Of a DNA stretch of 38,351 bases, positions 1 to 7,617 are shown piece by piece. The DNA comes from a virus. Position 1 is the first letter of the stretch; every line of letters begins with the position of its first letter. Where the stretch lies: the IMG/VR virus record IMGVR_UViG_3300032073_000077, positions 1 to 38,351 of that record; one strand, written 5' to 3'. The notes under the pieces are model-generated. The model saw nothing but the letters and a program-made list of their open reading frames with translations, did not search any database and was not told the DNA's origin. Position numbers and translations under genes: made by a program.

Positions 1-7
1 GACAATA

Positions 8-199
8 ATGTATGAAATAAATTACCAACAGCTTTTGGATAACTACGATCAGATGATAAATACTCTTGAGTATGACTCAATGCGTAGTGGTGGAAAGGCT
101 AAACTTAACGCAGATACATTGCATCATTTATATTCAATGAAATCTGTATATGAGAAAAAATTAATACCTGCTAAAAAGGAGGTAAAGAAGAATGGATAA
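8..199 (+). CDS. Small hypothetical protein upstream of scaffold
   Basis: This is a 63-residue charged protein rich in Tyr, Lys and Asn, with no membrane segment. Its final codons overlap the start of the scaffold gene by 8 bases, and the scaffold's ribosome binding site (AAGGAGG) lies inside it. The two genes are therefore probably translationally coupled and belong to the head-assembly operon. The family is not recognised. The sequence looks mostly helical, and a head-assembly or portal-accessory role is only a guess from position. Just seven bases precede the start in this window, so the upstream gene (portal would be usual) cannot be seen. Confidence 0.7.
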   Translation: MYEINYQQLLDNYDQMINTLEYDSMRSGGKAKLNADTLHHLYSMKSVYEKKLIPAKKEVKKNG

Positions 200-1283
200 A
201 AATACCGAAGCAACAGTAGACTCTACCCCATCAGATGACTCTACAGCAACGGATAGTCGAACAGAAGAACAGATGCTGGCTGACATTGTAGCGAACTCCG
301 AGTTCACTGAATCTCTACCCAATGAGCAAGACGTTCCTGAGTTAGACACGGAAGAACCTGCTGAAGAAGACCCAGAAGCAGAGGAATCCGAAACTGAAGA
401 AGTTGAAGAAGAAGTCGAGACAGAAGAAGAAGAAGCGACAGATGAGGATGATACGTCTACCCAAGAATCTGAAGTGTATTCTACTGAAGACTTAGACTTA
501 GATGCTAAAGTGGCTATCAAAATAGATGGCAAAGACACTGAAGTATCTTTTAGTGACCTGATTAAAGGTTATTCTACTGAACAACATCTTTCTAATGAGG
601 GTCGAAAACTTGGCGATGCAAGAAAACAACTTGATGAAGAATATGGAAAGAAGTTTAAAGAAATAAACGATCTTGGACAAGCTTCTTCGGCAGTGTTGTA
701 TCGAGAAGAGCAAGCCTTGGCAAAAGATTATCACGATATAGAAGCTCAAATAGACGAGGCTAGAAAGGATGGTGATGCGTATCGAGTGAATGAACTAAAA
801 GATAAGCGAGAACAAGCTCAAAAGAAATATTGGGATGCCAGAAATGGTAGAGAACAATTAGTAAAGCGAGTTCAAGCCCAAGTTCAAGAACAAAATACTA
901 AACAATGGAATGAGCAATTAGAAAATTTTCAAAAGGCTATTCCAGAAATGATACCTGACTTCAATGAGAAGACAGCTAAAGCAATAAGAGAGTTTGCTAT
1001 AGCAGAAGGTATACAACCAGAAATTCTAGACACTATTGTAGACCCTGTTATTGTGAAGTTTGTAGATGACTACAGACGATTAAAACAAGGAGTAACTAAA
1101 GGCAGTGCTAAAAGAAAGAATACTGTTGTTAAAAAAGCTCCTGTTCGTAAAGCCAAAACTAGGTCTCAAAAAGAAGTAGATCAAGAGACTATGATAAGGC
1201 AACGAGCTTTTGCTGAAGATTCATCTAACGATGATCAAATGCTTTTTCTTCGAGGACTTGCAAATAAATCATTAAACTTATAA
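192..1283 (+). CDS. Capsid scaffolding protein
   Basis: This 363-residue protein lies directly before the major capsid gene, the usual place for a podovirus scaffold. Residues about 45-95 are extremely acidic, with runs of Glu and Asp. A segment around 108-135 (KIDGKDTEVSFSDLIKGY) resembles the conserved core of scaffolding proteins in T7-like and marine podoviruses. After it come long Lys/Glu/Gln-rich stretches that should form helices or coiled coils (about 140-245). The C-terminal third is basic (KRKNTVVKKAPVRKAK near 305-325), as expected for a tail that contacts the inner capsid surface. It would assemble inside the procapsid and leave before or during DNA packaging. Translation starts at ATG 192 behind a strong AAGGAGG. 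The call rests on composition, motif and position. Confidence 0.85.
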   Translation: MDKNTEATVDSTPSDDSTATDSRTEEQMLADIVANSEFTESLPNEQDVPELDTEEPAEEDPEAEESETEEVEEEVETEEEEATDEDDTSTQESEVYSTEDLDLDAKVAIKIDGKDTEVSFSDLIKGYSTEQHLSNEGRKLGDARKQLDEEYGKKFKEINDLGQASSAVLYREEQALAKDYHDIEAQIDEARKDGDAYRVNELKDKREQAQKKYWDARNGREQLVKRVQAQVQEQNTKQWNEQLENFQKAIPEMIPDFNEKTAKAIREFAIAEGIQPEILDTIVDPVIVKFVDDYRRLKQGVTKGSAKRKNTVVKKAPVRKAKTRSQKEVDQETMIRQRAFAEDSSNDDQMLFLRGLANKSLNL

Positions 1284-1298
1284 TACCTCGGAGGGTAT
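1283..1298 (+). promoter_or_regulatory. Small hairpin presenting the capsid-gene Shine-Dalgarno
   Basis: ATACC (1283-1287) can pair with GGTAT (1294-1298), leaving most of the ribosome binding site (CGGAGGG) in the loop. The capsid start codon follows at 1305. The stem is only five pairs, so regulation is speculative, but it is the only structured start site noticed in the head operon. Confidence 0.3.
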
Positions 1299-1304
1299 AA
1301 TACA

Positions 1305-2435
1305 ATGGCGACTTTAGGCGTAAGAGCTTCTGGTGGACCACAAGGTCCAGCTAGAGCTACCAGTGCAAACGTCTCTCAAAGAGAAGACCTTGCAAACTTT
1401 ATTACGATGATTACAAGGGATGAAACTCCTTTTATGTCATCTATCGGCAGTGCAAAAGCAACTGCTATCTATCACGAATGGCAAACAGATCAGCTAGAAG
1501 CACCTGGAAACTCAAGAGTTGGTGAGGGTACAGACTACCTAGAGCCTTCAGCAAACGGTGGTGGTGGAGTAGGTACTGATGGTGCTTTCTTCAATAAATC
1601 AGGTCCAAACAGAACCAGACTAGGTAACTACACACAGATCAACGGTAAAACTATTGCTGTGTCAGGAACTAGAAGGGCTGTAGATCAAGCTGGTGTTGCA
1701 GATGAATATGCATATCAGTTAAAGAAAAGAGGCACAGAGCTAAGAAGAGACGTTGAGCATGACATGGTTCATTCTTTTAACGTATCTGCAGCTGTTGCCG
1801 CCCAAGCTGGAACTGCAAGAAGTTCAGGTGGATATCAATCATTTATTAATAATACAGCTACAGTTAATTACTTAGGTGGTTGGGAAGCCCCAGCAACTCA
1901 AGGTGACGGTACTGGAAAGATTAAATCAAATGCCGCTGCAGCTGGACAACCAGCTAAAGGCTCACTATCACTTTCAGAAATTGATTCTGTTATGCAGAAG
2001 ATCTATGAAGAGGGTGGTAAGGCAACTAAGGTGATGATGTCACCTAAGTTAAGAAGGGATTTCTCCGACTTAATGATCAGTGATACTGGTGTTGTAAGAA
2101 ACATCGATGAGAAGGGAAAGTTAAGACAGTCAGTAGATGTATACATGTCAGACTTTGGTGATCTAATGGTAGTACCAAACTACATCATGGGATTAACTAA
2201 TGCTGTTCAGTTTACTCAAACTAACGGTTCAACTAACCTAGGTGCAACAACTGATGTTGCTAACTTCTCAGCACTTATCTATGATCCACAGTGGTTCGCT
2301 ATGGCTTCACTAAGACCTTTAAAAGAGGTTGATGTAGGGCAGAAAGGTGACTCTACTGTCGGTATGATGGTTGAAGAATCAACTCTAGAAGTACGCAATC
2401 CAAAAGGTTGTGGTGCTATCTACGGTTTAAATTAA
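1305..2435 (+). CDS. Major capsid protein, DUF5309/SU10 type
   Basis: This 376-residue protein matches the family of HK97-fold capsid proteins typified by phage SU10 (DUF5309). Recognisable features are the N-terminal 'ITRDETPFMSSIG' block (about residues 36-50), 'HEWQTDQLEAP' (about 58-68), and the long central signature with 'LGNYTQINGKTIAVSGT' (about 106-122). This is followed by a helical 'YAYQLKKRGTELRRDVEH' spine-helix-like segment. The C-terminal part has 'DPQWFAMASLRPLKEVDVGQ', typical of the end of this family. It should form the icosahedral shell on the preceding scaffold. Start ATG 1305 has a strong upstream GGAGGG, and a terminator follows the stop. This pattern fits high, separate expression of the shell protein. 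Confidence 0.93.
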   Translation: MATLGVRASGGPQGPARATSANVSQREDLANFITMITRDETPFMSSIGSAKATAIYHEWQTDQLEAPGNSRVGEGTDYLEPSANGGGGVGTDGAFFNKSGPNRTRLGNYTQINGKTIAVSGTRRAVDQAGVADEYAYQLKKRGTELRRDVEHDMVHSFNVSAAVAAQAGTARSSGGYQSFINNTATVNYLGGWEAPATQGDGTGKIKSNAAAAGQPAKGSLSLSEIDSVMQKIYEEGGKATKVMMSPKLRRDFSDLMISDTGVVRNIDEKGKLRQSVDVYMSDFGDLMVVPNYIMGLTNAVQFTQTNGSTNLGATTDVANFSALIYDPQWFAMASLRPLKEVDVGQKGDSTVGMMVEESTLEVRNPKGCGAIYGLN

Positions 2436-2445
2436 CTGTTATTTT

Positions 2446-2475
2446 AAGGGAAGTCAACATGGCTTCCCTTTTTTT
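2446..2475 (+). terminator. Intrinsic terminator after capsid gene
   Basis: AAGGGAAG (2446-2453) pairs perfectly with CTTCCCTT (2463-2470) around a nine-base loop, and the stem runs into a T tract (2469-2475). It begins 11 bases after the capsid stop codon. It would separate highly transcribed capsid mRNA from the downstream genes, comparable in position to the T7 terminator after gene 10. Confidence 0.85.
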
Positions 2476-2492
2476 ATATAGGAGAATACAAT

Positions 2493-3152
2493 ATGGTAAT
2501 GTCACTAGCAGAAGCTAAAAAGAAAACTGATGCTAAAATAAAAAAAAATAGAAAAAAATATTTTGGTACAAAAGAATCAGGACCGCCTAGTTCAGATAAA
2601 AGACTTGGAAAAACAATTAAAAATGTTGGAAATAAAATTAAAAACTTTGTAAGTTCTGCAAGCAGTGAACCAAAAACTTTTGGTCAAGCCTTTGCAGCGG
2701 CTAGAAAAAAATTAGGTGCTGGAAAAACATTTACTTATAAAGGTAAAAAATATACTACTAATAGAGCAGATGACAAAAAGAAAGTTAATAAGCCTATGTA
2801 TAGTAACGATACTGCCGATAAGAAAAATCCTAGAGGTCCAAAAGTAAGTGTTCGTCAAGGTACTCCAGATCAAAAACGAGGTTCAAAAACTCAAACAGCT
2901 CCTGCCGAAAAGAAATCTATTTTTAGTAAAGTAAAAAATGAATTTGGTAAAATGAAATCTGATTTTAATAAAGCAGTTAAAGAAACTAAAAGAAATTTTG
3001 GTCCAGATCGAATGAAAAGTGCAAACAAAAAGAAATTAGATTCTAAAGGTAACTATAAAGGAACTAATATTAAACCTACTAAGTTACAATTAAGTAGAAT
3101 GAAAATGGCTAAAGGCTACAGTGCTGGTGGAACAGTATTTACAGGGAGATAA
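2493..3152 (+). CDS. Lysine-rich basic virion-associated protein
   Basis: This 219-residue protein has very high Lys content and low predicted order. Two landmarks stand out. A short block at about residues 61-85 (FGQAFAAARKKLGAG, then KTFTYKGKKYTT) resembles a module repeatedly seen in small basic proteins of marine podoviruses near the head genes. The C-terminus (KGYSAGGTVFTGR) carries the same GG-[hydrophobic] mini-motif that recurs in the internal virion proteins of this window. It may be a DNA-contacting internal head protein or a decoration protein; neither role is established. ATG 2493 lies behind GGAGAA, just after the capsid terminator, so this gene needs readthrough or its own promoter. 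Confidence 0.7.
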   Translation: MVMSLAEAKKKTDAKIKKNRKKYFGTKESGPPSSDKRLGKTIKNVGNKIKNFVSSASSEPKTFGQAFAAARKKLGAGKTFTYKGKKYTTNRADDKKKVNKPMYSNDTADKKNPRGPKVSVRQGTPDQKRGSKTQTAPAEKKSIFSKVKNEFGKMKSDFNKAVKETKRNFGPDRMKSANKKKLDSKGNYKGTNIKPTKLQLSRMKMAKGYSAGGTVFTGR

Positions 3153-3154
3153 TA

Positions 3155-3367
3155 ATGAACGAACTTTACATTTTTGATGCTAGCAGTGGTAATATTTTTG
3201 CGGCATCACAATCAACAATTCGTATTACAGAAGCGACAGGTGGTGGTTATAAACTAACTCACTTTAAAGCAGGTATTAATGTAACACCTGATGCTGCAGC
3301 TACTGGTGATGAGTTAGGTTATATAGGTAAATCAGGTCGATTTGTAGCAATTACAGAACCAGCTTAA
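3155..3367 (+). CDS. Small hypothetical protein, beta-rich
   Basis: This 70-residue protein has alternating polar and hydrophobic residues that suggest a small beta fold (for example ASQSTIRITEATGGGYKL and LGYIGKSGRFVAITEPA). It starts two bases after the preceding stop and uses an AGGGAGA ribosome binding site within the end of that gene. It has no membrane segment or cysteines. Its place between capsid and adaptor genes suggests a minor head or decoration protein, but no family is recognised. Confidence 0.65.
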   Translation: MNELYIFDASSGNIFAASQSTIRITEATGGGYKLTHFKAGINVTPDAAATGDELGYIGKSGRFVAITEPA

Positions 3368-3380
3368 GGAGTTTGAGGAC

Positions 3381-3722
3381 ATGGCTAAAGAAAATAATTT
3401 TGTCTTCTCAAGTGCCACTGTAGATCAAAAAGAGTCTATTAAGGCTGGTTTTGATTTACAGACAGGCGAATGGGAAGCAAAACAAAACATAGATCAATAT
3501 AAAGAACACGCTAAAAACGAAAGAGACAGACAAGATTACTTTGGAAAGACTAAAGATGGTTATAGAAAGCTAGCTACAATACCAGATATCGTTGCAATAG
3601 ATATACTACAAAAACATAAGTTAGATCTACATGATCAACACTTTATGAATAATCCAGCTAACCTAACCAAGTTAAGAAGTATTCTTATGACTGAATACCG
3701 TGATTTAGTGATCAACACTTAG
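3381..3722 (+). CDS. Conserved hypothetical head-region protein
   Basis: This 113-residue charged protein has an N-terminal extended part and a helical second half (TIPDIVAIDILQKHKLDLHD, then MTEYRDLVINT). Proteins of this size and pattern commonly sit between capsid and tail-adaptor genes in marine podoviruses, but no function is known to me. It is soluble with no signal peptide. It starts at ATG 3381 behind AAGGAG and ends nine bases before the adaptor gene. A role in head completion or connector assembly is inferred from position only. Confidence 0.65.
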   Translation: MAKENNFVFSSATVDQKESIKAGFDLQTGEWEAKQNIDQYKEHAKNERDRQDYFGKTKDGYRKLATIPDIVAIDILQKHKLDLHDQHFMNNPANLTKLRSILMTEYRDLVINT

Positions 3723-3731
3723 GAGTAAGAT

Positions 3732-4817
3732 ATGGCATTAACATATACTGAGCTTACTACACTCGTTAGAAACTGGTGTAACCGAGACGAAGAGGTTGTG
3801 AGTGATGCGATCATTCAAGATTGCTTAAAGTATGCCGCAGATAAGGCTTACCGAACACTTCGTGTTCCTCCTTTAGAAAACGTAGCAATATACGAAAAGT
3901 CTTTATTAGAGACAGCAACCGCAACAGGTCAAAGTGGATTAACTATAACAGAATTACAGTTACCTTTTGACTTAATAGAATTTATACAGATAAAAGAATT
4001 AGATAGTGATAGTAAGTCGTTAAGAGTGTTTAATGAAAAACTAGATATACGAACATTTAATGATGTTAATGCAGAGAAATATTCCAATATGAACTATTGG
4101 ACTAGACAAAGGAATGTTGTCCTACTCACTCCTGGATTTAATAGTACAGGAAGTGCCAATAGTATAGAAATGTTATACTATAGAAGACTACCAGCTTTAG
4201 ATGCATTATATTCAGTTACAGTATTAAACTATAATGCTGGGTTCTTAACCACAACTGGTGGAACTACATACTTATACTTTACCACAACTGGTGGTGTAGC
4301 TAATACAACAGCATATGCAACTCAAGCAGAAGCTGTCACAGCAGCTACAGGAAATATAACTGCTAAAGTAAATGTGGCAGTAAATAATAGTACAAGTATA
4401 ACAAACGATAATAGATCAGGTACAGTTGTTGTTGGACAAGAGCTATCAGGTACAGGAGTTGTAGCAAATGCATCAACAGGTGCTCCTCCAAAGGTAACTA
4501 ATGTAAGTAATCAAAATAGTATAACAGTAGATACTGCACAGACAATAGCTGATAATGTAGATATAACATTCTCAAATACAACAGCTACAAAATATATAGG
4601 AACACTTGTCCCTAACTGGCTTAGAGATCAAAATGAAAGAGTATTACTTATGGGTGCTCTTGCAGAAATATTCTCGTTTACACAAGAAGATGACCAAGCC
4701 CAAAAGTATGGTACAATGTTCTTTAATGAAATAAAAGAATTAAATGACGAAGATGGAAAGAGGAATGCATCTGGTGGTAATCTACAAATAAACTTTAATG
4801 GAAGAGGGTTAATATAA
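3732..4817 (+). CDS. Head-tail adaptor protein with inserted beta domain
   Basis: This 361-residue protein is a short-tail adaptor (T7 gp11 / SU10 adaptor-like). The N-terminus (LTTLVRNWCNRDEEV, then DCLKYAADKAYRTLRVP) is the usual start of this family. 'LPFDLIEFIQIKEL' and 'IEMLYYRRLPAL' follow, and the family ends with 'NWLRDQNERVLLMGALAEIF', a helical segment and a C-terminal tail. The adaptor ring would join the portal to the nozzle. In most relatives the 'YYRRLPAL' block runs almost straight into 'NWLRD'. Here about 135 residues (about 158-292) rich in Thr, Asn, Val and Gly are inserted, with an Ig-like or bacterial-surface-domain look. The inserted stretch contains a 14-base in-frame direct repeat. 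Confidence 0.85.
   Translation: MALTYTELTTLVRNWCNRDEEVVSDAIIQDCLKYAADKAYRTLRVPPLENVAIYEKSLLETATATGQSGLTITELQLPFDLIEFIQIKELDSDSKSLRVFNEKLDIRTFNDVNAEKYSNMNYWTRQRNVVLLTPGFNSTGSANSIEMLYYRRLPALDALYSVTVLNYNAGFLTTTGGTTYLYFTTTGGVANTTAYATQAEAVTAATGNITAKVNVAVNNSTSITNDNRSGTVVVGQELSGTGVVANASTGAPPKVTNVSNQNSITVDTAQTIADNVDITFSNTTATKYIGTLVPNWLRDQNERVLLMGALAEIFSFTQEDDQAQKYGTMFFNEIKELNDEDGKRNASGGNLQINFNGRGLI
4248..4294 (+). repeat. 14-bp in-frame direct repeat in adaptor insertion
   Basis: ACCACAACTGGTGG occurs at 4248-4261 and again at 4281-4294, a 33-base period equal to 11 codons. Each copy encodes a Thr-Thr-Gly-Gly turn. It lies inside the inserted beta-rich domain of the adaptor and suggests local duplication. 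Confidence 0.7.
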
Positions 4818-6139
4818 TGACAACTGCAGCAAGACCTGGACAGTTTACAGGTGCAACAGATAACTCTGCCAACGGTGGCTTGTTTGGTGATACTAAAATA
4901 GATGGTATTCCTGATCTAGTCGGTGCAGATGTCCTCGCAGCTCAAACGGCTGCAACAAATGCAAAGACTTCGGAAACAAATGCAGCAACAAGTGCAACCA
5001 ATGCAGCAACAAGTGAAACAAATGCTGGTAATAGTGCCACTAGTGCAAGTACGAGTGCAACAAATGCGAGTACAAGTGCTACAAACGCTAGTAACAGTGC
5101 CAGTACAACTGCGGCAGATGCAGCAACAGCAACAGCTAAGGCAACTGCGGCAAGTACAAGTGCAACTAATGCGGCAGCATCTGAAAGTGCAGCAGCAGGT
5201 AGTGCAACAAGTGCAAGTACAAGTGCATCTACAGCAACTACACAAGCCAACAATGCAACTACAAATGCATCATTGGCAACAACTGCAAAGAATGCAGCAG
5301 TCGTAGCTCAAACAGCGGCAGAAACAGCCGAGACTAATGCAGAGACTGCAGAGACTAATGCAGAAACAGCTGAGGCTAATGCAGTAACTGCTAAAAACAC
5401 TGCAACAACTCAAGCAACTAATGCATCTAGTAGTGCAACTGCAGCAGCAACTAGTGCAACTGCTAGTGCAACAAGTGCTACTGCAAGTGCCAGTAGTGCA
5501 ACAGCATCAGGGACTAGTGCAAGTACTGCAAGTGGACATGCAACAACTGCTACAACACAAGCAACCAAGTCACAGAACTACGCTATAAAAGTAGACGGAG
5601 CTATCACAGGATCAGAGTTCTCATCTAAAGCATGGGCTGTAGGTGGTACAGGTGTTGATAATGCTTCTGGTGGTGGTAGTGCCAAGGACTGGGCAACAGA
5701 TACAACTAATACAGTAGATAATACAGAATACAGTGCTAAAGAATATGCAATAGGAATACAGGCAGCTCAATCAAATGGTTCAGCTAAACAGTGGGCGTTA
5801 GGTGGCGGTAACTTTGTTATGTCCACAGCAGTCTCTGGTGGTCAATACTCAGCAAAGTATTGGGCAGATCAAGCAGCTTCCTCGGTAGCTAACTTCGATG
5901 AGAAGTACTATGGGAACTATGCAAGTGATGCTGCAGCAGAAAATGCCCATGAAGCCGCAGGTAAAACTGTAACTGTTGGTGATCTATACTATAGCACCTC
6001 GGTTAATGCAGTTAGATATTGTCAAGTAGCACCTTCAGGCACAGGAGCACCAGTAGGTACATGGCAATCAATAGCACAACAAGATTTATCAAGCTATGCA
6101 ACAAATGGTTTTGCAATAGCTATGTCAATAGCTTTATAG
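4817..6139 (+). CDS. Tail fibre with Ala/Thr/Ser/Asn repeat stalk
   Basis: This 440-residue protein has a short N-terminal region (about 1-40) that probably docks to the tail. A long degenerate repeat stalk (about 45-255) follows, built of units such as ATSATNAATSETNA. Such low-complexity coiled stalks are typical of trimeric phage fibres. The C-terminal part (about 255-440) has several AKxWA-type repeats (SSKAWAVGG, SAKDWATD, SAKEYAIG, SAKQWALGG, SAKYWADQ), a recurrent module in phage fibres, then a terminal domain ending AMSIAL. It starts at a TAATG overlap with the adaptor gene. It is likely the main T7-gp17-like fibre shaft to which the small fibre proteins downstream may attach. That partnership is inferred. 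Confidence 0.85.
   Translation: MTTAARPGQFTGATDNSANGGLFGDTKIDGIPDLVGADVLAAQTAATNAKTSETNAATSATNAATSETNAGNSATSASTSATNASTSATNASNSASTTAADAATATAKATAASTSATNAAASESAAAGSATSASTSASTATTQANNATTNASLATTAKNAAVVAQTAAETAETNAETAETNAETAEANAVTAKNTATTQATNASSSATAAATSATASATSATASASSATASGTSASTASGHATTATTQATKSQNYAIKVDGAITGSEFSSKAWAVGGTGVDNASGGGSAKDWATDTTNTVDNTEYSAKEYAIGIQAAQSNGSAKQWALGGGNFVMSTAVSGGQYSAKYWADQAASSVANFDEKYYGNYASDAAAENAHEAAGKTVTVGDLYYSTSVNAVRYCQVAPSGTGAPVGTWQSIAQQDLSSYATNGFAIAMSIAL
4945..5570 (+). repeat. Degenerate short repeats coding the fibre stalk
   Basis: The tract is dominated by variants of AGTGCAACAA and AATGCAGCAACA, in frame with the fibre stalk. The skewed composition also opens long spurious frames on both strands, which are not genes. 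The repeats would allow length variation by slippage or recombination. Confidence 0.8.
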
Positions 6140-6148
6140 GAGAATAAG

Positions 6149-6514
6149 ATGGCACAAAATTTTAGAAGATATGCCGAAAAAAATATCGGAACAACGCCAG
6201 TTGATATCCCTGACGCAGCTAACTTTGATAGCTTTGATACAATAGTCGGTATTAACTTAGCAAACAGATCAGCTTTAGCTATTAAGGCTTCAGTATTTAT
6301 AATAGTGAACGTAGGTGTAGGGGGTGTAGATACAAGTGAACAATATCGACATTATTATATTAAAGATGCACCTATCCCAACAGGAGGTACACTGCAGGTT
6401 TTAGACGGTGGAGCTAAGTTTGTAGTACAAGCATTAGATAGATTATATGTTGTATCAGATACTGCAAGTAGTCTTGACGTATGGGTATCGGCAGTAGACG
6501 CAATTAGCACATAG
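6149..6514 (+). CDS. Small tail-associated beta-sandwich protein
   Basis: This 121-residue protein begins MAQNFRRYAEKNIGTTPV and continues with 'GINLANRSALAIKASVFI', 'HYYIKDAPIPTGGTLQVL' and 'KFVVQALDRLYVVSDTASS'. This order is typical of small tail or fibre-associated proteins found among fibre genes of marine podo- and myoviruses, and predicts an all-beta sandwich. The exact role (fibre tip, collar or chaperone) is unknown. It follows the repeat fibre by nine bases with a stop-fused ribosome binding site (TAGGAG) and precedes another fibre module with the same junction. Confidence 0.7.
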   Translation: MAQNFRRYAEKNIGTTPVDIPDAANFDSFDTIVGINLANRSALAIKASVFIIVNVGVGGVDTSEQYRHYYIKDAPIPTGGTLQVLDGGAKFVVQALDRLYVVSDTASSLDVWVSAVDAIST

Positions 6515-6523
6515 GAGAATAAC

Positions 6524-7015
6524 ATGGGATACGTAGGAAATCAAAGTAGTAGTTCTTTTAGCAGTATGATTAAACAAGATATTACTGGTGATGGTGGAAC
6601 TAGTTATACTCTATCACATGCAGTGGCTAACTCAAATGAGATAGAAGTGTTTGTGAATAATGTAAGACAAGAGCCTACAGATGCATACAGTGCAAGTGGA
6701 ACAGCTCTCACTATGACAGGTGCAGTGGCTAATTCAGATAACTTTTACGTTGTCTATATAGGTAAAGCTCTTCAAACAGTTGTACCTCCAGCAAACTCTA
6801 TAACTGCAGCTATGATGACAGGTGCAGCTGGTGTAGGATCGTTTCTTGGAGATACAGGTACAGCTCTCGGAAATATAATAAGAGTACATGAACAAGAATT
6901 AAATACAAGTGTTACAGTCGCAGCAAATACAAATGGTGTTGCAGCTGGACCTTTAACAATAGCTAGTGGTGTTACGTTAACAATTACTGCTGGTGCAAGT
7001 TTGGCGGTGGTGTGA
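6524..7015 (+). CDS. Tail fibre module, paralogue of the 10129 gene
   Basis: This 163-residue protein starts MGYVGNQSSSSFSSMIKQD and contains a beta-rich core ('NEIEVFVNNVRQEPTDAYSA', then 'DNFYVVYIGKA'). It ends with a hydrophobic strand set (ASGVTLTITAGASLAVV). The same plan appears in the 156-residue protein at 10129 (VSLNGVTQAPIDAYSV, VINYVVALGE, PSSVTLTVNGTFTVV), so the two are diverged paralogues. This architecture is frequent in marine phage fibre proteins. It is probably a structural receptor-binding or fibre-spacer component. The stop codon overlaps the next start codon by one base. Confidence 0.75.
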   Translation: MGYVGNQSSSSFSSMIKQDITGDGGTSYTLSHAVANSNEIEVFVNNVRQEPTDAYSASGTALTMTGAVANSDNFYVVYIGKALQTVVPPANSITAAMMTGAAGVGSFLGDTGTALGNIIRVHEQELNTSVTVAANTNGVAAGPLTIASGVTLTITAGASLAVV

Positions 7016-7617
7016 TGAGTACAATAAAAGTAAATCAAATACAAGACACAAGTACAAACGTTGCAGCAAATATTAGTGGTGGTGTAGTATCTTTAACAAC
7101 ACCTTTAGCAGTATCCAGTGGTGGAACTGGTGTAAGTGCAAAAGATGCTTTTTGTTATGTTTTGATAAACAATGGTAGCACAATGTATATGGACGGAGGA
7201 GATTGGGATACTTTCGTAAATAGTGTTACTAATGTTCATGCTTCAACACCTTACTCAAATAATAGTTTTCAGCCAGATGGCATAGGAAGTAACTTTAATG
7301 TTGCTACTGGAATATGGACTTGTTCTGTTGCTGGTAGATATTATGTTCATACTCATGCAACTTTATATTACCCAAGTGCTGTATCTACGAGTTATCTCGC
7401 TTTGGCTTATAGAGCAAGTTCAAGTGATAGTTGGAACTATGGAGTAAGTGGATATTCTTTATACTACAGCAATGATGCAGCATGGTTAAATGGAGAAGTA
7501 TCTGGAATATTTGATTTAGCTGTAGGCAATCAACTATGTGTTTATGGATATTCTAGTGGTGCTGGTTCAACAAGTGTTCAGATGAACAATCATAGTTTTA
7601 TGGGGTATATGATATAA
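7015..7617 (+). CDS. C1q-like tail fibre/receptor-binding protein
   Basis: This is a protein of about 200 residues. The N-terminal tag MSTIKVNQIQDTS is shared in kind with several neighbours and probably attaches the module. The C-terminal domain (about 45-200) has the spacing of a C1q/TNF-like jelly roll: 'NNSFQPDGIGSNFNVATGIW', 'CSVAGRYYVHTHATL', 'LAVGNQLCVYGYSS' and the terminal 'NHSFMGYMI'. Such domains form trimeric knobs that bind surface ligands. I prefer ATG 7015, in a TGATG overlap with the preceding gene, to the in-frame GTG at 7012, because all related proteins begin MS. The cell-surface target is unknown. Confidence 0.75.
   Translation: MSTIKVNQIQDTSTNVAANISGGVVSLTTPLAVSSGGTGVSAKDAFCYVLINNGSTMYMDGGDWDTFVNSVTNVHASTPYSNNSFQPDGIGSNFNVATGIWTCSVAGRYYVHTHATLYYPSAVSTSYLALAYRASSSDSWNYGVSGYSLYYSNDAAWLNGEVSGIFDLAVGNQLCVYGYSSGAGSTSVQMNNHSFMGYMI

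Noticed and set aside
161-538. Ser-rich 125-residue frame on the minus strand
   Set aside because: It mirrors the Glu/Asp-rich scaffold sequence on the other strand and has no support of its own.
1279-1304. T7-type promoter, suggested by TAATAC and TATAATAC before the capsid gene
   Set aside because: The six-base match is not followed by the CACTATAGGG part, and the surrounding bases serve as SD and hairpin. The evidence is too weak to call.
4916-5306. Long open frames on both strands, Cys-rich or Gln-rich products
   Set aside because: They are by-products of the repeat coding for the fibre stalk. They have extreme composition, lie wholly inside the fibre gene and lack ribosome binding sites.
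7012-7014. GTG start for the C1q-like gene at 7015
   Set aside because: Related fibre proteins start MS, and ATG 7015 makes the usual one-base overlap with the previous stop.
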